Positions 10,501-20,875 of a DNA stretch of 64,000 bases are shown piece by piece (the stretch's first letter is position 1; the number at the start of each line of letters is the position of its first letter). The stretch is taken from assembly GCF_003945595.2 (NCBI RefSeq), contig NW_024104378.1:558001-622000 (forward strand). The letters are read 5' to 3'. The translations under genes were made by a program, and so were the position numbers. The notes below the pieces were generated by a model. That model had not been told where the DNA came from. It did no database searches and worked only from the letters and a program-made list of their open reading frames with translations. Source of the DNA: Pipra filicauda. Lineage: Eukaryota; Chordata; Aves; Passeriformes; Pipridae.

Positions 10501-13500
10501 GTCCCACCCACCCACTGTGTTCTCCCCAGCACTGCAGCCCCAGGATCACATGGAGCATCAGGAACTAAGCAGCAGAGACCCCTTTTGCCTGGTGCTCTGG
10601 CTGCCAGCCCTGGATTTCTCCTTAGGCAGCTGATCCACAGCCAAATCCCATCTGTGGGACACGTTAGCGCTCGAGCCGGAGATGCACACTGCAGTGAGCA
10701 GGGCTGGACCCTCCCTCCCCTTCCCTTTCCTGGCCGGGAGGGAGCAATCCCACAAAAACAGCAAGTCTGGGAAGCACGCCGAGCCCGGCTGGTTGCAGTT
10801 AGGATAATGAGAAACATCTGGAACGGGTGGTGGGAACAGCTGGGAGCGGGGTGCCAGGGCGGCCAGCATGGCTGCCGCGTTCTTGGCAGCGGGACAGTGG
10901 GATGGCTCCCAGACCGCCCGGAGCCGCAGGGCCACCAGTGCCCACTGGGACCTGGGGGTGCAACATTCCTTGCTCCTGCGAATCCCAAAACCCCTGCAAA
11001 CTGGGCAGGAGGGAGAGAGAGCTCTGCTGTCCCCCCAGCTCAGCCTGGAGCAAACCACTCCGGCAGCTCTGCGGCAGATTCCTGTGGTGAGCACGAACCT
11101 CTGCTCCAGGGGGGCTGGGATGCAGAGGTGGAAAAGGGGCTGCTTTTGCACTTTTTAGTTATTCCTTTGCTAATGAGGGACAGGTGATGCCGGGCTTGGA
11201 ACATCTGCCTGCAGTGCTGGTGGTGCCAGGCGTGCCAGTGCTCGGTGAACCCCCCTGGAGCATGGTGACAGTGTAGAATCAGCACGAAATTAAAAGGAAA
11301 AAAAAAAAAAGGGTATTTTTAATGAATTTCAAATGGCAACTAGCTGGGCTGACGTCTGGTTTATTGCAACCAGCCCCATGTGACTCCACATGTCTGGGGG
11401 GACATGTGTGCCCAGGGGGACACAGGCAGCCCCATAGGCAGCTGCCTGCCCTGACCTCGAAGCCATCTCGAAATCCCCTGTAATGGAATGCTGCCATGAA
11501 TCTCACCATGCCCAGGCTGGACAACTCACCTTGAGGAAGGGGATGACGAAGGGTCGCAGCGGGAAGTTGGTGGCCTCTTGGAGCTTGGCATGAAACTCCT
11601 CGATGGTGAGGGTGGAGTTCTGTGGGGACAGCCCGGGCTCAGAATCCCTGGCATAGCCCCCTGCCTGCCCTGCACCCCTGAGGGATGCTTGGCTGTTTCT
11701 CCCCCATTCCTGCTCCTCTGCCATGCTCATGGAAAATCCACTCTCAAGGGAAAACCATACTGAAGGCTTTGCTGGCAATGCCAGCAGCCAGGACCCAACC
11801 CTGCACCGTGCTGCACCGATCTCAGGAGATGCCAGGAAAACAACTCCCATTTTTCAAGGATTTAGGTCACTCCACGCCCCTCTTTCCCTTTTAGCAACAT
11901 CTGCATCCCAAAAGGAAAACACAGGATCCCTGGATGATGGGGGACCCCAAGGCTGACCCGGCGGACATACCACGAGCCCTAGGACGAGGGTGCGCACCCG
12001 CTCCCCGATCTCAGGGGAGATGTCGTTCCCAAACTGCTGGAGTGTGGTGAGGAAGCGCTTGAGCTTGGAGAGCTGCCGGGCGCCGCAGGCCGGCGGGAGC
12101 TGGTGGGTGGAGAGGGAGGCGCTGGAGGAGGTGGCCGGACCGTTGCTGAACCCGTTGGGGGTGGACGGAGCCCCATTGATGGCAGTCGGTGAGTGGCTGC
12201 TCCCGTTCATCACTGAGGAGAAAGGGAATGGGAGGTCAGAGCGGGTAGTTGTGCCCTGGCACTGTGGAAACTGTGGCTGGGATGGGATGGGATGCCCAGA
12301 GAATCCTGCTGGGTAATACTGGGCTGGCATCCCCTGGAAGGCTTCAGAATGCTGCTGCATCCCTGGGGCCACATCCTGGACTGGTCTCCAGTGCTGTGGG
12401 GGCTGGAGAGAGGGAAGGAGGGAAGGAGAAAGGGAGGGGAAAAGGCGATGAAGTGCATCCCCACATGGTGATAGACTGATCCAGCTTCTCGGCGGTCAAG
12501 GCAGCCAAGAGAAGGGGCTCCATCCTGTCCCTCTGGGAGCTGCTCAGCACTCCCAGAGAGAATCAATGACCTATTTCCCACAAACCAGCCTGGCTTGCAG
12601 CACGCTGGCACCTCTGTCCCTGCTGCCCAGGTAGGAAGAATGGGAGGTGCCTGGAACATCCCATTTCAGGCGACCCAGGGGGGACATTTTGGGGTGCCAA
12701 CCTGCAGCATGACAGACCCCTGTCTCCTGCACCATCCCCCCACGAACACAGGGACCTTTCCACAGCCAGTGTGGGTGACAACATGTCACCCCTTCTCCCG
12801 AGCGCGTTGCCCCGCGGCTCCCGGCATGCACGCGCCTCTCCCCGTGCACTCCGGGCACCTGGGATGGCACTAACCTTGGGGTGCTGTGCTGCCACCAGCC
12901 CTGCCTGCTCTGGGGGGCTCCCGCTCGCTCTCCGGCCAGGCAGCGCCCGCCGCCCGCTAAAGAGGTGCCGAAAATAACCCGGTGGCCACAACTGCTTTTA
13001 TTCCCGCGACAGGTGTGTTACTAAGTTGGACACCACACATGTCCCTGGGCTGGGATGGGGTTGGGGTTCCCATCCCCGTGACCCGCTGGGGCAGGGCGAG
13101 GGGCTGGCGATGGGGAGCACCCCCTGTCCAAGCCCCGTGCCCCCCAAGGGACTCTGTGCTGTCCGGGGCAGGCTGTGGCTGCGCTCGGGTCTCTCATGAG
13201 AGCGGGTGTTTCATTTTACTTACAAAGACAGACCATCGACCATTTCAAGCAACCATGAAAACGGCCGCGAGGCAGAAACGTCGGAGGGCCAGCGTCTCGA
13301 TCTGCAAGCAAAATAAAACACGCTATGATGAGAGAGCAGAGGGAGCAGCTCTCGGCTGGGTGGTCCTTGCATGAAATGCTCCTCACAGTGGGCACGGTGT
13401 GGGCACAGCGTGGGCACATGTGCCCTGCGCAAAGCCCCCTGAATCTGCAATAGACCCAGGTCCCTGCATGCTACTGCAGCCACAGGGAGGGTTCACAGGA

Positions 13501-14819
13501 TGGATGCTCAGCTGCCTGACACAGTCCCCCCATTCTGTGGACCAAATGAGGTCCCTGAAACCAAGAACAACTGAAATGCTGTAGTGCTCCCTGCCAAGCT
13601 GTGGCAGAGAGGCTGCCTGCACTCCTGATCCTGTGTCCCGAATCCTGCTCTGGGCCAATCCCTGATGGAGAGACTTGCCTGCACCCCTGGCCCCATGTGC
13701 CGGACCCAATAAGACCTGGGCTGCTACACCTGCCACAGGACCAGGATTGAAAACCAAAACCCTTCCAAGCGCAGCCAAGCACGAGCTGATTTCTAGAGTC
13801 TGTCCCGGAGCACAGGTGGGGGGCAGCAAGTGTCAGGGGGCTGCATATCAGGGGTTGGTTTAGTGTATTTTCTTCCCCACTTCGGTCTTTCTAAGCAAGA
13901 AACAGCTATGAGCAAAACCCTCACAACACGCATGTACCCAGGATACATCCTGATGGAGCTGGAGCAGCCATTGATGATGGCCACTGCCACTCCTGCCAAG
14001 GGGACCAGCCTTGTCCCCTGCCTGCCTGGATCCTGCCTGGCATGTCCATTGTCCATCCATGTTCTAGGATGGTGACACCAGCACAGGGACCAATCCCTGA
14101 GGGTGTGCAATGACCCCATGTACCATTCGTGTAGCCATCGCGTTGGGGCTCCCCCAGTTCAACTACAGAGACTGAGACTCCAACCTGGAGTCCCTAAATG
14201 CCACCATGCCATAGCCTGGGCAGGGCGAGGAAGTCCCTGTCACCATGGCTGGCCACGACACCACCCTACCACCACTGGGTGCCACACATAGATGGGCAGG
14301 TGGGTCCTCACATGCCTGGAACCCAAAATGGGGACAACTCCGATCCGCAGGGACTCCCCCAACCCACAGCATCCTCCAGCCATGAGCTGCTCTGTGCCAG
14401 GATTTGATTACTGCATGGCAGGAGACCAGGATATCCCTGTCCCCAAACACCTCTCAGGACACTGCTGGCCATGGGCAGTGCTGTGATATTCCCCACAGGC
14501 ACATGCATGAGCCATGGCTTGAGGGGTGCAGCCCAAGGACCTTCTCCAGCGTGAGAACAGGTGATGCCACCCCACATCATGGCCAGCACCATGCTGGGCT
14601 CTGGGGACACTGCTGGTCCCGGGTGCAGCGTGTGATGCAGAGGTGAGGGGGGCTGGGCAGCCTCCCAGCCTGGCACCCCGTCCCCAGCCCATACTCACTG
14701 GTGTTTGGTGTGAAGGAGGGGTGGCGCGTGGCTCCCTGGGTGACGGCGGGCGGCGGTGGGGGCATGGCGGGTGGCGTGGACCTGGACTGCGTCTTCACAT
14801 CGGCCGGCGAGTCAGGCAT
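7271..14819 (-). CDS. CBFA2T3: CBFA2T3 (MTG16/ETO2), transcriptional corepressor of the ETO family
   Basis: Nuclear scaffold that joins DNA-bound factors such as TAL1/E-protein/GATA complexes to NCoR/SMRT-HDAC corepressors. Coding exons (minus): 14819-14699, optional 13301-13224, 12212-11971, 11619-11530, 10108-9927, 9811-9555, 9444-9359, 9133-8938, 8822-8754, 8557-8367 and 7570-7271. All phases join, giving 577 residues, or 603 with the optional exon. In the 577-residue form: a Pro/Ser-rich N-terminus; NHR1/TAFH from about 83 ([14 protein letters not shown]) to about 178; the NHR2 tetramerisation helix at about 305-370 ([11 protein letters not shown], then [14 protein letters not shown]); the NHR3 coiled coil at about 415-470; an NHR4 MYND zinc finger with ligands C480, C483, C491, C494, C500, C504, H512 and C516; then a Pro/Ser-rich tail ending SASR. 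Residue choices ([25 protein letters not shown]) and synteny with ACSF3 and PABPN1L favour CBFA2T3 over its paralogues RUNX1T1 and CBFA2T2. Confidence 0.97.
7628..8205. repeat. Degenerate ~24-bp minisatellite in the CBFA2T3 intron before the MYND exon
   Basis: About 25 diverged copies of a 20-26-bp unit resembling CATCCCAGACCATGCACCCC, filling most of the intron between 7571 and 8366. The best-conserved copies are at 8095-8140 (two near-identical 26-bp copies containing CATCCCTAGGCTGTG). Confidence 0.8.
8367..8557 (-). CDS. CBFA2T3: CBFA2T3 exon encoding NHR3
   Basis: 191 nt encoding [18 protein letters not shown], on through [19 protein letters not shown], to NQQEDSSE. This is the NHR3 coiled coil. 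The donor GTAGGG falls at a codon boundary. Confidence 0.97.
8754..8822 (-). CDS. CBFA2T3: CBFA2T3 69-nt exon
   Basis: Encodes [20 protein letters not shown] and RKA, the linker between NHR2 and NHR3. Both splice phases are 1, matching the neighbouring exons. Confidence 0.95.
8938..9133 (-). CDS. CBFA2T3: CBFA2T3 exon encoding most of NHR2
   Basis: 196 nt encoding [20 protein letters not shown] through [18 protein letters not shown], the NHR2 helix through which ETO proteins tetramerise, followed by a Ser-rich linker. Confidence 0.97.
9359..9444 (-). CDS. CBFA2T3: CBFA2T3 exon at the start of NHR2
   Basis: 86 nt encoding [20 protein letters not shown] and AEEWKHLNN. The donor GTACGT is followed by a G-poor intron. 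Confidence 0.96.
9555..9811 (-). CDS. CBFA2T3: CBFA2T3 257-nt exon (Pro-rich linker)
   Basis: Encodes [20 protein letters not shown] through [20 protein letters not shown], a Pro/His/Tyr-rich linker between NHR1 and NHR2. The Gly/Pro stretch [19 protein letters not shown] is longer than the corresponding human CBFA2T3 segment as I recall it. Confidence 0.96.
9927..10108 (-). CDS. CBFA2T3: CBFA2T3 exon encoding the end of NHR1
   Basis: 182 nt encoding [20 protein letters not shown] through [20 protein letters not shown]. It includes the last TAFH helices and a basic GKRRTPDR segment that is part of the family's nuclear localisation region. Confidence 0.97.
10109..11529 (-). other. CBFA2T3: CBFA2T3 intron without recognised features
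   Basis: 1.4-kb intron within the NHR1-coding part. I see no exon, transposon or tandem array. AT-rich patches near 10780-10830 and 11140-11370 could be conserved non-coding sequence but carry no decisive motif. Confidence 0.6.
11530..11619 (-). CDS. CBFA2T3: CBFA2T3 90-nt exon (NHR1)
   Basis: Encodes [20 protein letters not shown] and [10 protein letters not shown], the core of the TAFH/NHR1 domain, which binds E-protein AD1 and other activator motifs. Phase 0 at both ends. Confidence 0.97.
11971..12212 (-). CDS. CBFA2T3: CBFA2T3 242-nt exon (start of NHR1)
   Basis: Encodes [20 protein letters not shown], a Ser-rich stretch, then [20 protein letters not shown] through [11 protein letters not shown], the first helices of NHR1. 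It starts in phase 1, so it can follow either the first coding exon (giving Met) or the cassette exon (giving Leu). Confidence 0.97.
13224..13301 (-). CDS. CBFA2T3: Conserved 78-nt cassette exon of CBFA2T3
   Basis: Encodes [20 protein letters not shown] followed by SMVCL. The human long MTG16 isoform, as I recall it, has [14 protein letters not shown] at the same place, just before [27 protein letters not shown] acceptor and a GTAAGTAAAA donor flank it. Its phases (1/1) and length (26 codons) allow inclusion or skipping without a frameshift. Inclusion inserts 26 residues upstream of NHR1. Confidence 0.88.
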
Positions 14820-14844
14820 GGTGGCGGCCGCGTCTCCTCGTTAT
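14699..14844 (-). CDS. CBFA2T3: CBFA2T3 first coding exon
   Basis: The acceptor CTCTCCCCGCAG precedes a 25-nt 5' UTR and then ATG at 14819-14817 in the context GCCGCCACCATGC. The exon encodes [20 protein letters not shown], a proline run, then [13 protein letters not shown] plus one base. It corresponds to the MPDSPAEVKTQ start of the shorter human isoform. A TAA in frame (14843-14841) near the exon start rules out an N-terminal extension read through this acceptor. Confidence 0.95.
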
Positions 14845-15704
14845 CTGCGGGGAGAGGGCATGGGTGGTGAGCAGCGTGTGCTGGGATTCCCTGCAAACAG
14901 GGGCAGAGGGGACACTCAGGGACTTTGGGCTGGCCTCGGCACGTTCACTCCCGGCGTAGGATGGCACAGCTCAGGCAACAAGGACAGTGCCTGGTGTACT
15001 GTGTGCCAGTAGCATGGGGGGGATGGTGATGGACCTCCTGTCATGTGCACAGTGGTGGGGACAGTGCCCCATGCAGGGATGCAGGGTGGTGGGGACAGGT
15101 CAGGGCACCAGCTCTGCCCCAAGCACAGGGCACAGCCTGAGTGTGTCCCTGCAAAGCCATCACTGCCACATCACAGCACCCTCCTGCCCATATTTCAGGA
15201 ATTCCCAGCTGCCTGCTAACTCCTGGCTGCCTCAATCCCAGTCAGGGATCCTGGGATCATTGTGACCTGTGTTCACTGGCAGCAGCAATGGCACGACCCA
15301 CACATCATGACATCGACCCGCTAGTGACTGTCCCCCCACAGCCCTGAGGGGCCCTGTGAGGCACCAGATCCCACAATCTAGGGAGGGCAGGGCTCCCCGC
15401 CATCACCCCACGGGGCTATCCCCGGCATCGCTGCCTCCCTCCCACCTCGCTGAGTGTCCAACCCCAAGTAACACCCAGCAGCGGCATCCCCTGGGGAATC
15501 GTGCCAGCACCGTCCCCTCTGGCTGGCGTGGCCCCGATGCAAGGTTTCGGCCCCGTGGCTGCCACGCCAGGCAGTGATGGGTGGCCACAAGTGCTGGCAG
15601 CTGCGGTGATCTGTCACTGTGCCCGAGCCGCCGCCGGCTCCAGCCAAAGATGGAAGCGGCTGCCACAGCCACAGCCACCCGGCCGCGGGGTCCCCGCTGC
15701 GCCC

Positions 15705-15815
15705 CGGCACGGCTGATAAACACTAATCTAATATGCATCCTTAATCCACGGCAACTGTGGGGAGATTAATTGAACCCGGCAAGAGCACATTGTCCGGGCT
15801 AAATAAAACCAGGGC
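15705..15815. promoter_or_regulatory. Candidate conserved enhancer in CBFA2T3 intron 1
   Basis: AT-rich island in GC-rich intron with GATAAAC, ATATGCAT, GATTAATTG and several TAAT cores packed in about 100 bp. This is the texture of a conserved non-coding element. Conservation itself was not tested. Confidence 0.3.
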
Positions 15816-18024
15816 CTCATCCCAAGCAAGATGCTATCAGGGTTGTGCCGCAGCCGGCGCCGTGTGGAGGACCAGGAGATGGGAGAGGTGGTGGTTAAGA
15901 GCCAAAATCTCTCATGGTTACCATCATGCACCAATAGCCTCCTTCTGGATGGTTCCAGCACCATGGATATCTCTCCCTCTCCATGGCACACCTTAATCCT
16001 GCAAAACCTGGATGTGTGTGCCCCAGTTTCCTGTTCCTCACTCCCTTCTCCCTCTCTATCCAAAGGAGAAACCCTAAGACCACGCAGCATCCCTCCCTTA
16101 AAATGTCAGTTTCTTTACACAGCCTGTCAGAATAAATGGTTTGTTTTGAAAAACACCTTTTGTTTTCCTTTTCGTGGCAATGCCTATCTCTGGGCATTGC
16201 CACTTCTCCAGCCTTCCAGGCTCTTGTTGAGCTCAGCAGAGCAGGATCCAGCCCCGACGGCAGAGGTTGAGTTGTGGGCACACTCAGGGCACAGAGTATG
16301 ACCCTGACTAGGTGCCTGCATCTGCATAGCTGCAGCACCTTGATCCCGCACAATCCTTGCCTGCATCCCTGTCTGCGTCCCTGTTCCTGCCACATTCCCA
16401 GCACAGTCCCTGCCTGCAACCCCATCCTTACCTGCATCCCCACCCTGACCCTCATTCCCCTCACTGCCCTGACTCCATACACATGGCCACACCGAGGGCA
16501 AAACATGGATATACTCATTCTGGCACCAACACAGCTTTTCCACAGCTTCCCATCAGGAGGAAAGTTTCCATGAAGCTCAGCAAGCACTTGGGGAAACGAG
16601 GTCTGGTTCTGTTTTTTCTTGTGTTTTCCTTTTTTTCTCTGAGTTATAAATTTTCCCCAAGACGTCTGCAACCCAAACACGGCTGTGCAGGCACAGGAAT
16701 GGTCTCAAATCCAATGGGACAAAGAGCCTGGGATGTCCACAGGACCCAACCACAGCTGTACCACCAACCCAGGTCCTTTGCAGGATGGGATGAGCTTCAT
16801 GGGGGCAAAGGAAGTTTTGGGGGGCAAAATACAGTTTCCCATCATTTCCTCCAAACAGCGATTCCCCAGTACAACTCAAACTCCACTGGAGTTTTTTTCC
16901 CCTCTATTTTTTTCTCTCTTTGGGGTAATTTGTCCCAGCCGCTCGGGGCCGTGTCTGTTTTCCTCCATCTGGTTTCCATTAGGTCTGTGCAGCCCAGATG
17001 AATAAGTAATAATATAAAAATAAAAGGATTAGTATTTTCTCCTCGGCTGGCGGGAGCGAGTGTTCCCACCCTGCCTCCCAGGGCCAGTGGATGCTGGATC
17101 CCCACACACTCCTGGTGACCCTGAGCCCCTCATTTGTCCCACTGCAGGGTGTAACCCCTGGCACTGACCCGGGCAAGGCCCCTGCCAGGGTGACACTGTC
17201 ACACAGCTGGTGGGCATCAACATGCAGCCAAGCATTCCAGAGGGCACAATGCATGGCATCCTGCAGGCTGGAGCCTGAGGGACAGGAGCAGTGCCTGAGG
17301 GATGGGACTGGCAGCCATCCCAGCTTGGCATCTGCTGTTTCCCACAGCCCCAGGGAGCCCATCCCACCACAGGCAGTGTCCCAGTCCCGAGTTCTGCCCT
17401 TCCCAGGCAGCACATGGGATGTGCCAGCCAAGGGTGAGCCCAATGACTGTGGAGCACTCAGGCTGGCTGCTATCCTCTCCACTCCCTGGGGATGGAGCAG
17501 GCAGGGAACTGCCTTGGATGTGGCCACTGGAAATCTCTGGCTCCCTGTAGCCCTCCTGGACCAGGCAAAGCTGCCTGGGCAAGGAAGGGGTTAAAGGGAA
17601 TTCAGCGCCCAGCATCCTTCATGCTCTCCAAATGGCCACAAATGAAATCCAGATGCTGGAGGCGACATCTCCTCAAACCAGGCTGCCTCTGAAACAAAGG
17701 CAGGGAAGCATTCCTGCTTCTCAGCTGCTGCAGCCACCAGAGCCAAGAACAACTCCCCAGTAAGACTGCAGGGACCGAGCTGTCCCAGCTGGAGCAGGTT
17801 AGGAAGCGAGTGGTGCCGGCGGCCAGGCAGCAGTGCTGGCCATGTGCACCAGCCCAGCAGAGCTGGTGGGAGCTCACGGCATCCTCATCTCCCTCCTGAT
17901 CCCCTCCCTGGGGCCATGGTGATGATGGGGGCCGGTGACAGCAGCCACCTTGGAGGTGGCTTATCCCCAGTTGCATGTGGAGGGGGAAAGAGAAGGGGAG
18001 CGGCTGTGGGATGCTGACAGAGGG

Positions 18025-18254
18025 TGGGTTTGGATATTGGGAAGAAATTGTTCCCTGTGAGGATGGGGAGGCCCTGGCACAGGTTGCCCAGAAAAGTTGT
18101 GGCTGTCCCATCACTGAAAGTGTCTAAGGCCATGCTGGATGGGGCTTGGAGCAGCCTGGTCTAGTGGAAGGTGTCCCTGCCCGTGGCAGGGAATGGAACG
18201 AGATGAGCTTAAGGTCCTTTCCAACCCAAACTATTCCATGATCCTGTGATGATG
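18025..18254 (+). mobile_element. CR1 LINE 3' fragment
   Basis: 5'-truncated CR1 (chicken repeat 1) end. It contains TTCCCTGTGAGGATGGGGAG, GCCCTGGCACAGGTTGCCCA, GGGCTTGGAGCAGCCTGGTC and AAGGTCCTTTCCAACCCAAA. It ends in ATTCCATGATCCTGTGATGA, the degenerate octamer tail of CR1. Confidence 0.93.
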
Positions 18255-18989
18255 CTGTAGGGTTGCTGCCAACCCATCACCACAGCATCACATATACTCA
18301 TTTTAGGGAGGGCTAGCAGGGAGTGATCCACACCCCAGCACTCACCAGCACAAATAAAACTGACTTTAAAAGTAAATCCAATTAATTAAACTCTCTGTTG
18401 CACTTGTAAGTGAACTCAGATTCAACCGGTCCTGGAAAGCCCCAGCAGGTCATCCTCACCTTTCCCACAGGCATCCTGGGACATGTCCCATGCCACCGGC
18501 CCACTGGGACACTTCCCACCCACCCAATTCTGGGGTAAAGTAGGTTTCCCCATGCTCGGATACACCTCAATTTGCTTTGCTCTCCGAGCAGCCCCCGGCC
18601 ACACTGCCTGCACCTGCATCCCAGGCGTGTCAGCACCGCCAGGGGGAGGCACCATGGGCAACACTCTCCCCTGGCTCCAGGACATCAACTCCCAACAGGG
18701 ACCATGATCCCTCCCTCCTTCCACCTCCTGCAGTGTGGTAGTGACAGGTCCACATGGGACACCAGCACCCACAGCCAGGCTCTCCATACTTCAAGCCCCA
18801 AAATCCTGTTTCTCAAGCCAAAACCAGCCACCCATGGACCCAAACCAGCTGGCTCAGTGCCACTAAGGCAGTGCCAGCAGCTCCTGCTCTCCCTGAGCTG
18901 GTGTGGCCGGGGGCGTGGGGGGAGGATGGGATAGGTTTGATTTTCCTCGAAACAACAACAAAAAAGCCAAAAAAAAAAAGTGCCCTCTC

Positions 18990-19130
18990 TGTTTTACAAG
19001 CCTTCATTTGCTATTGTTTATGTAAACAGGTAAATTGTTTCGTATCTCAATTAAAAACATCTGCCACATAAATGAATACCAATTAACTCATCCTGTTTTT
19101 AATTACTCTGTTAATTACACACAGGCAGCA
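18990..19130. promoter_or_regulatory. Candidate enhancer with an inverted FOX-motif pair
   Basis: AT-rich block with TGTTTATGTAAACA at 19015-19028 (two forkhead cores head to head with a 2-nt spacer), followed by TTAAAAAC, CAATTAAC, TTTAATTAC and GTTAATTAC homeobox-type sites. It lies in CBFA2T3 intron 1. Confidence 0.35.
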
Positions 19131-20769
19131 AAAAGGATGGCAGGGGAATAGGGAAAGCATGCTTACACCCCCCCTTCCCACCTTGCTCTTGGCAAGGATC
19201 CGAAATGTGCCCAGATAATGATGGATTAAGGTGGCTGGTGAAAACTGTGGCTCATGGCCAGCTCTGGCATGGCAGCTCCCTCCCGGTGCTGCTGGGGCAC
19301 CTTGCAGGGGGATTTCCCAGGACCCTCTTGAGAGATTTGGAAACCCCAGTCCCCGTAGGATGCGCCAATGCCATCTGCGTCATCATCCCCCGTGCCGGGG
19401 CGCACACAGCCCGGCTGGCATTCCCCCTGCTAGCCCCAAAACGCATCTCATGGGAGAGAAACTTTGGGATGCCAGAGCACATGGGGAGGGCGGGCAGACG
19501 GAGAGGGCTTCATGTGGGCAACATCCTCATGGATCAAGTGCATCCTTGAGGCGCCCGTGCTGCCCCCGGGAGCCCTACTGGTACCAAGGGGTGACCCCTC
19601 TGCGCGGGCACGGCAGCGGGGGGTGGATGCCATCCATGCCGAGGGACCCCATGTGCTGCCAGCCCCCCCCAGCTGCGGGAAGCCTTCCAAGCGAGCAGAT
19701 GGGGCAGGGGAGCGGCGGCAGGAGGAGGAGAGCAGAAAAGGCTATTTTCTCACGCTACATATTTTACAAGTCGAACATTTTGTGCATTTCAGCCTTGCCT
19801 GGAAAAGCATCTCGGGCTCAGCCCTGGGACTCGACGGCGGAGCCTGTGAGTCAACAGCGGCTGGCGGCGACGTGGCTGCTGGCGTGGAGACGGGATGGCA
19901 AGAGGGGTCCCCACACGCACAGGGTCAGGAGGGAAGGTGCCCCTGACCTACTGGTGCTGGAGGAGCAGCAGGAGAGCCAACCACACCCAGCCAGGGCACA
20001 ACATCTGCTACAAACTCTGCTGCAGTGTTGTGCTCAGTGCCACTGTTGGATTCACCCCCCAGCAGCTCCCAGGGTGGCACAGGGAAGTGAGCACACACAA
20101 ACCCTCCTGCTGCCCAGCTGCCTTACACTCCTGGAAATTAAATATACTGGCTAAACACAAGCACCAGGAGTAAACAGAGTGCTGTGGCCAGCCCAGCACA
20201 CCTGGAGACACGTGGGCGGCACAGGGTTGGAACTGACCCCACTGGAGCTGCCCCCACCCAGGAAACACCAACATCTGGGCTGCAAAACACCTCAACTGCA
20301 CCATCCCCCCCTTCGCTACCAAAGGGGCACCCCAAAACCAGCCCAGTGCCCCCATTGCAGCACCGGGTGCTCTTTGAAGATAGGGGGAGGTTTTGGCTAA
20401 AATGCCCCAATCTGGGATTTTTGCAGCGATGTGCACAGGGATGCTCATGCCCAAAGGTGGCCTTGGTGGCTGGAGCAGGGACAAGTGGCACGTGGAGGGG
20501 ACTCAGGGCATCCTGGAGGCAGAGAGTGGCTGGAGAAGGGAAACATTCCCCTCCACACACCCTCGCTGGCAGGGAGCTCCCTGCACGGTCCCTGCAGCGT
20601 GGGAACGCCGAGGCACTGCCGGCTCCCCAGGGACCCCGCACCGGATCCGGCCCCGCAGGCGCCAGGATGGTACCAGCTCCTAGGGGGTGCCGGATCCAGC
20701 CATGCACTCCCACAGCCTCCAGGCTGCTGCCTCACCGACTCTTTGTCTATTTTTGAAGCACAGGCTCCA

Positions 20770-20875
20770 TTTCAAGGCAATTTCGCCCATGTGAGATTGA
20801 ATCAAACAACACAGGAAAAAATATTAATAAGAATTTTGCAAAATAAACAGGAAATCCCTTGGATGTTTTCTGGAA
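20770..20875. promoter_or_regulatory. AT-rich candidate regulatory block, CBFA2T3 intron 1
   Basis: Contains TTGAATCAAACAACAC, AATATTAATAAG and AAAATAAACAGGAAATC, the last combining forkhead-like and ETS-like cores. It stands out against the GC-rich surroundings. No conservation evidence. Confidence 0.25.

Noticed and set aside
7271..14819. Assignment of the central gene to RUNX1T1 or CBFA2T2
   Set aside because: Linker and NHR3 residues match CBFA2T3, the [14 protein letters not shown] cassette is a CBFA2T3 feature, and ACSF3 and PABPN1L flank it.
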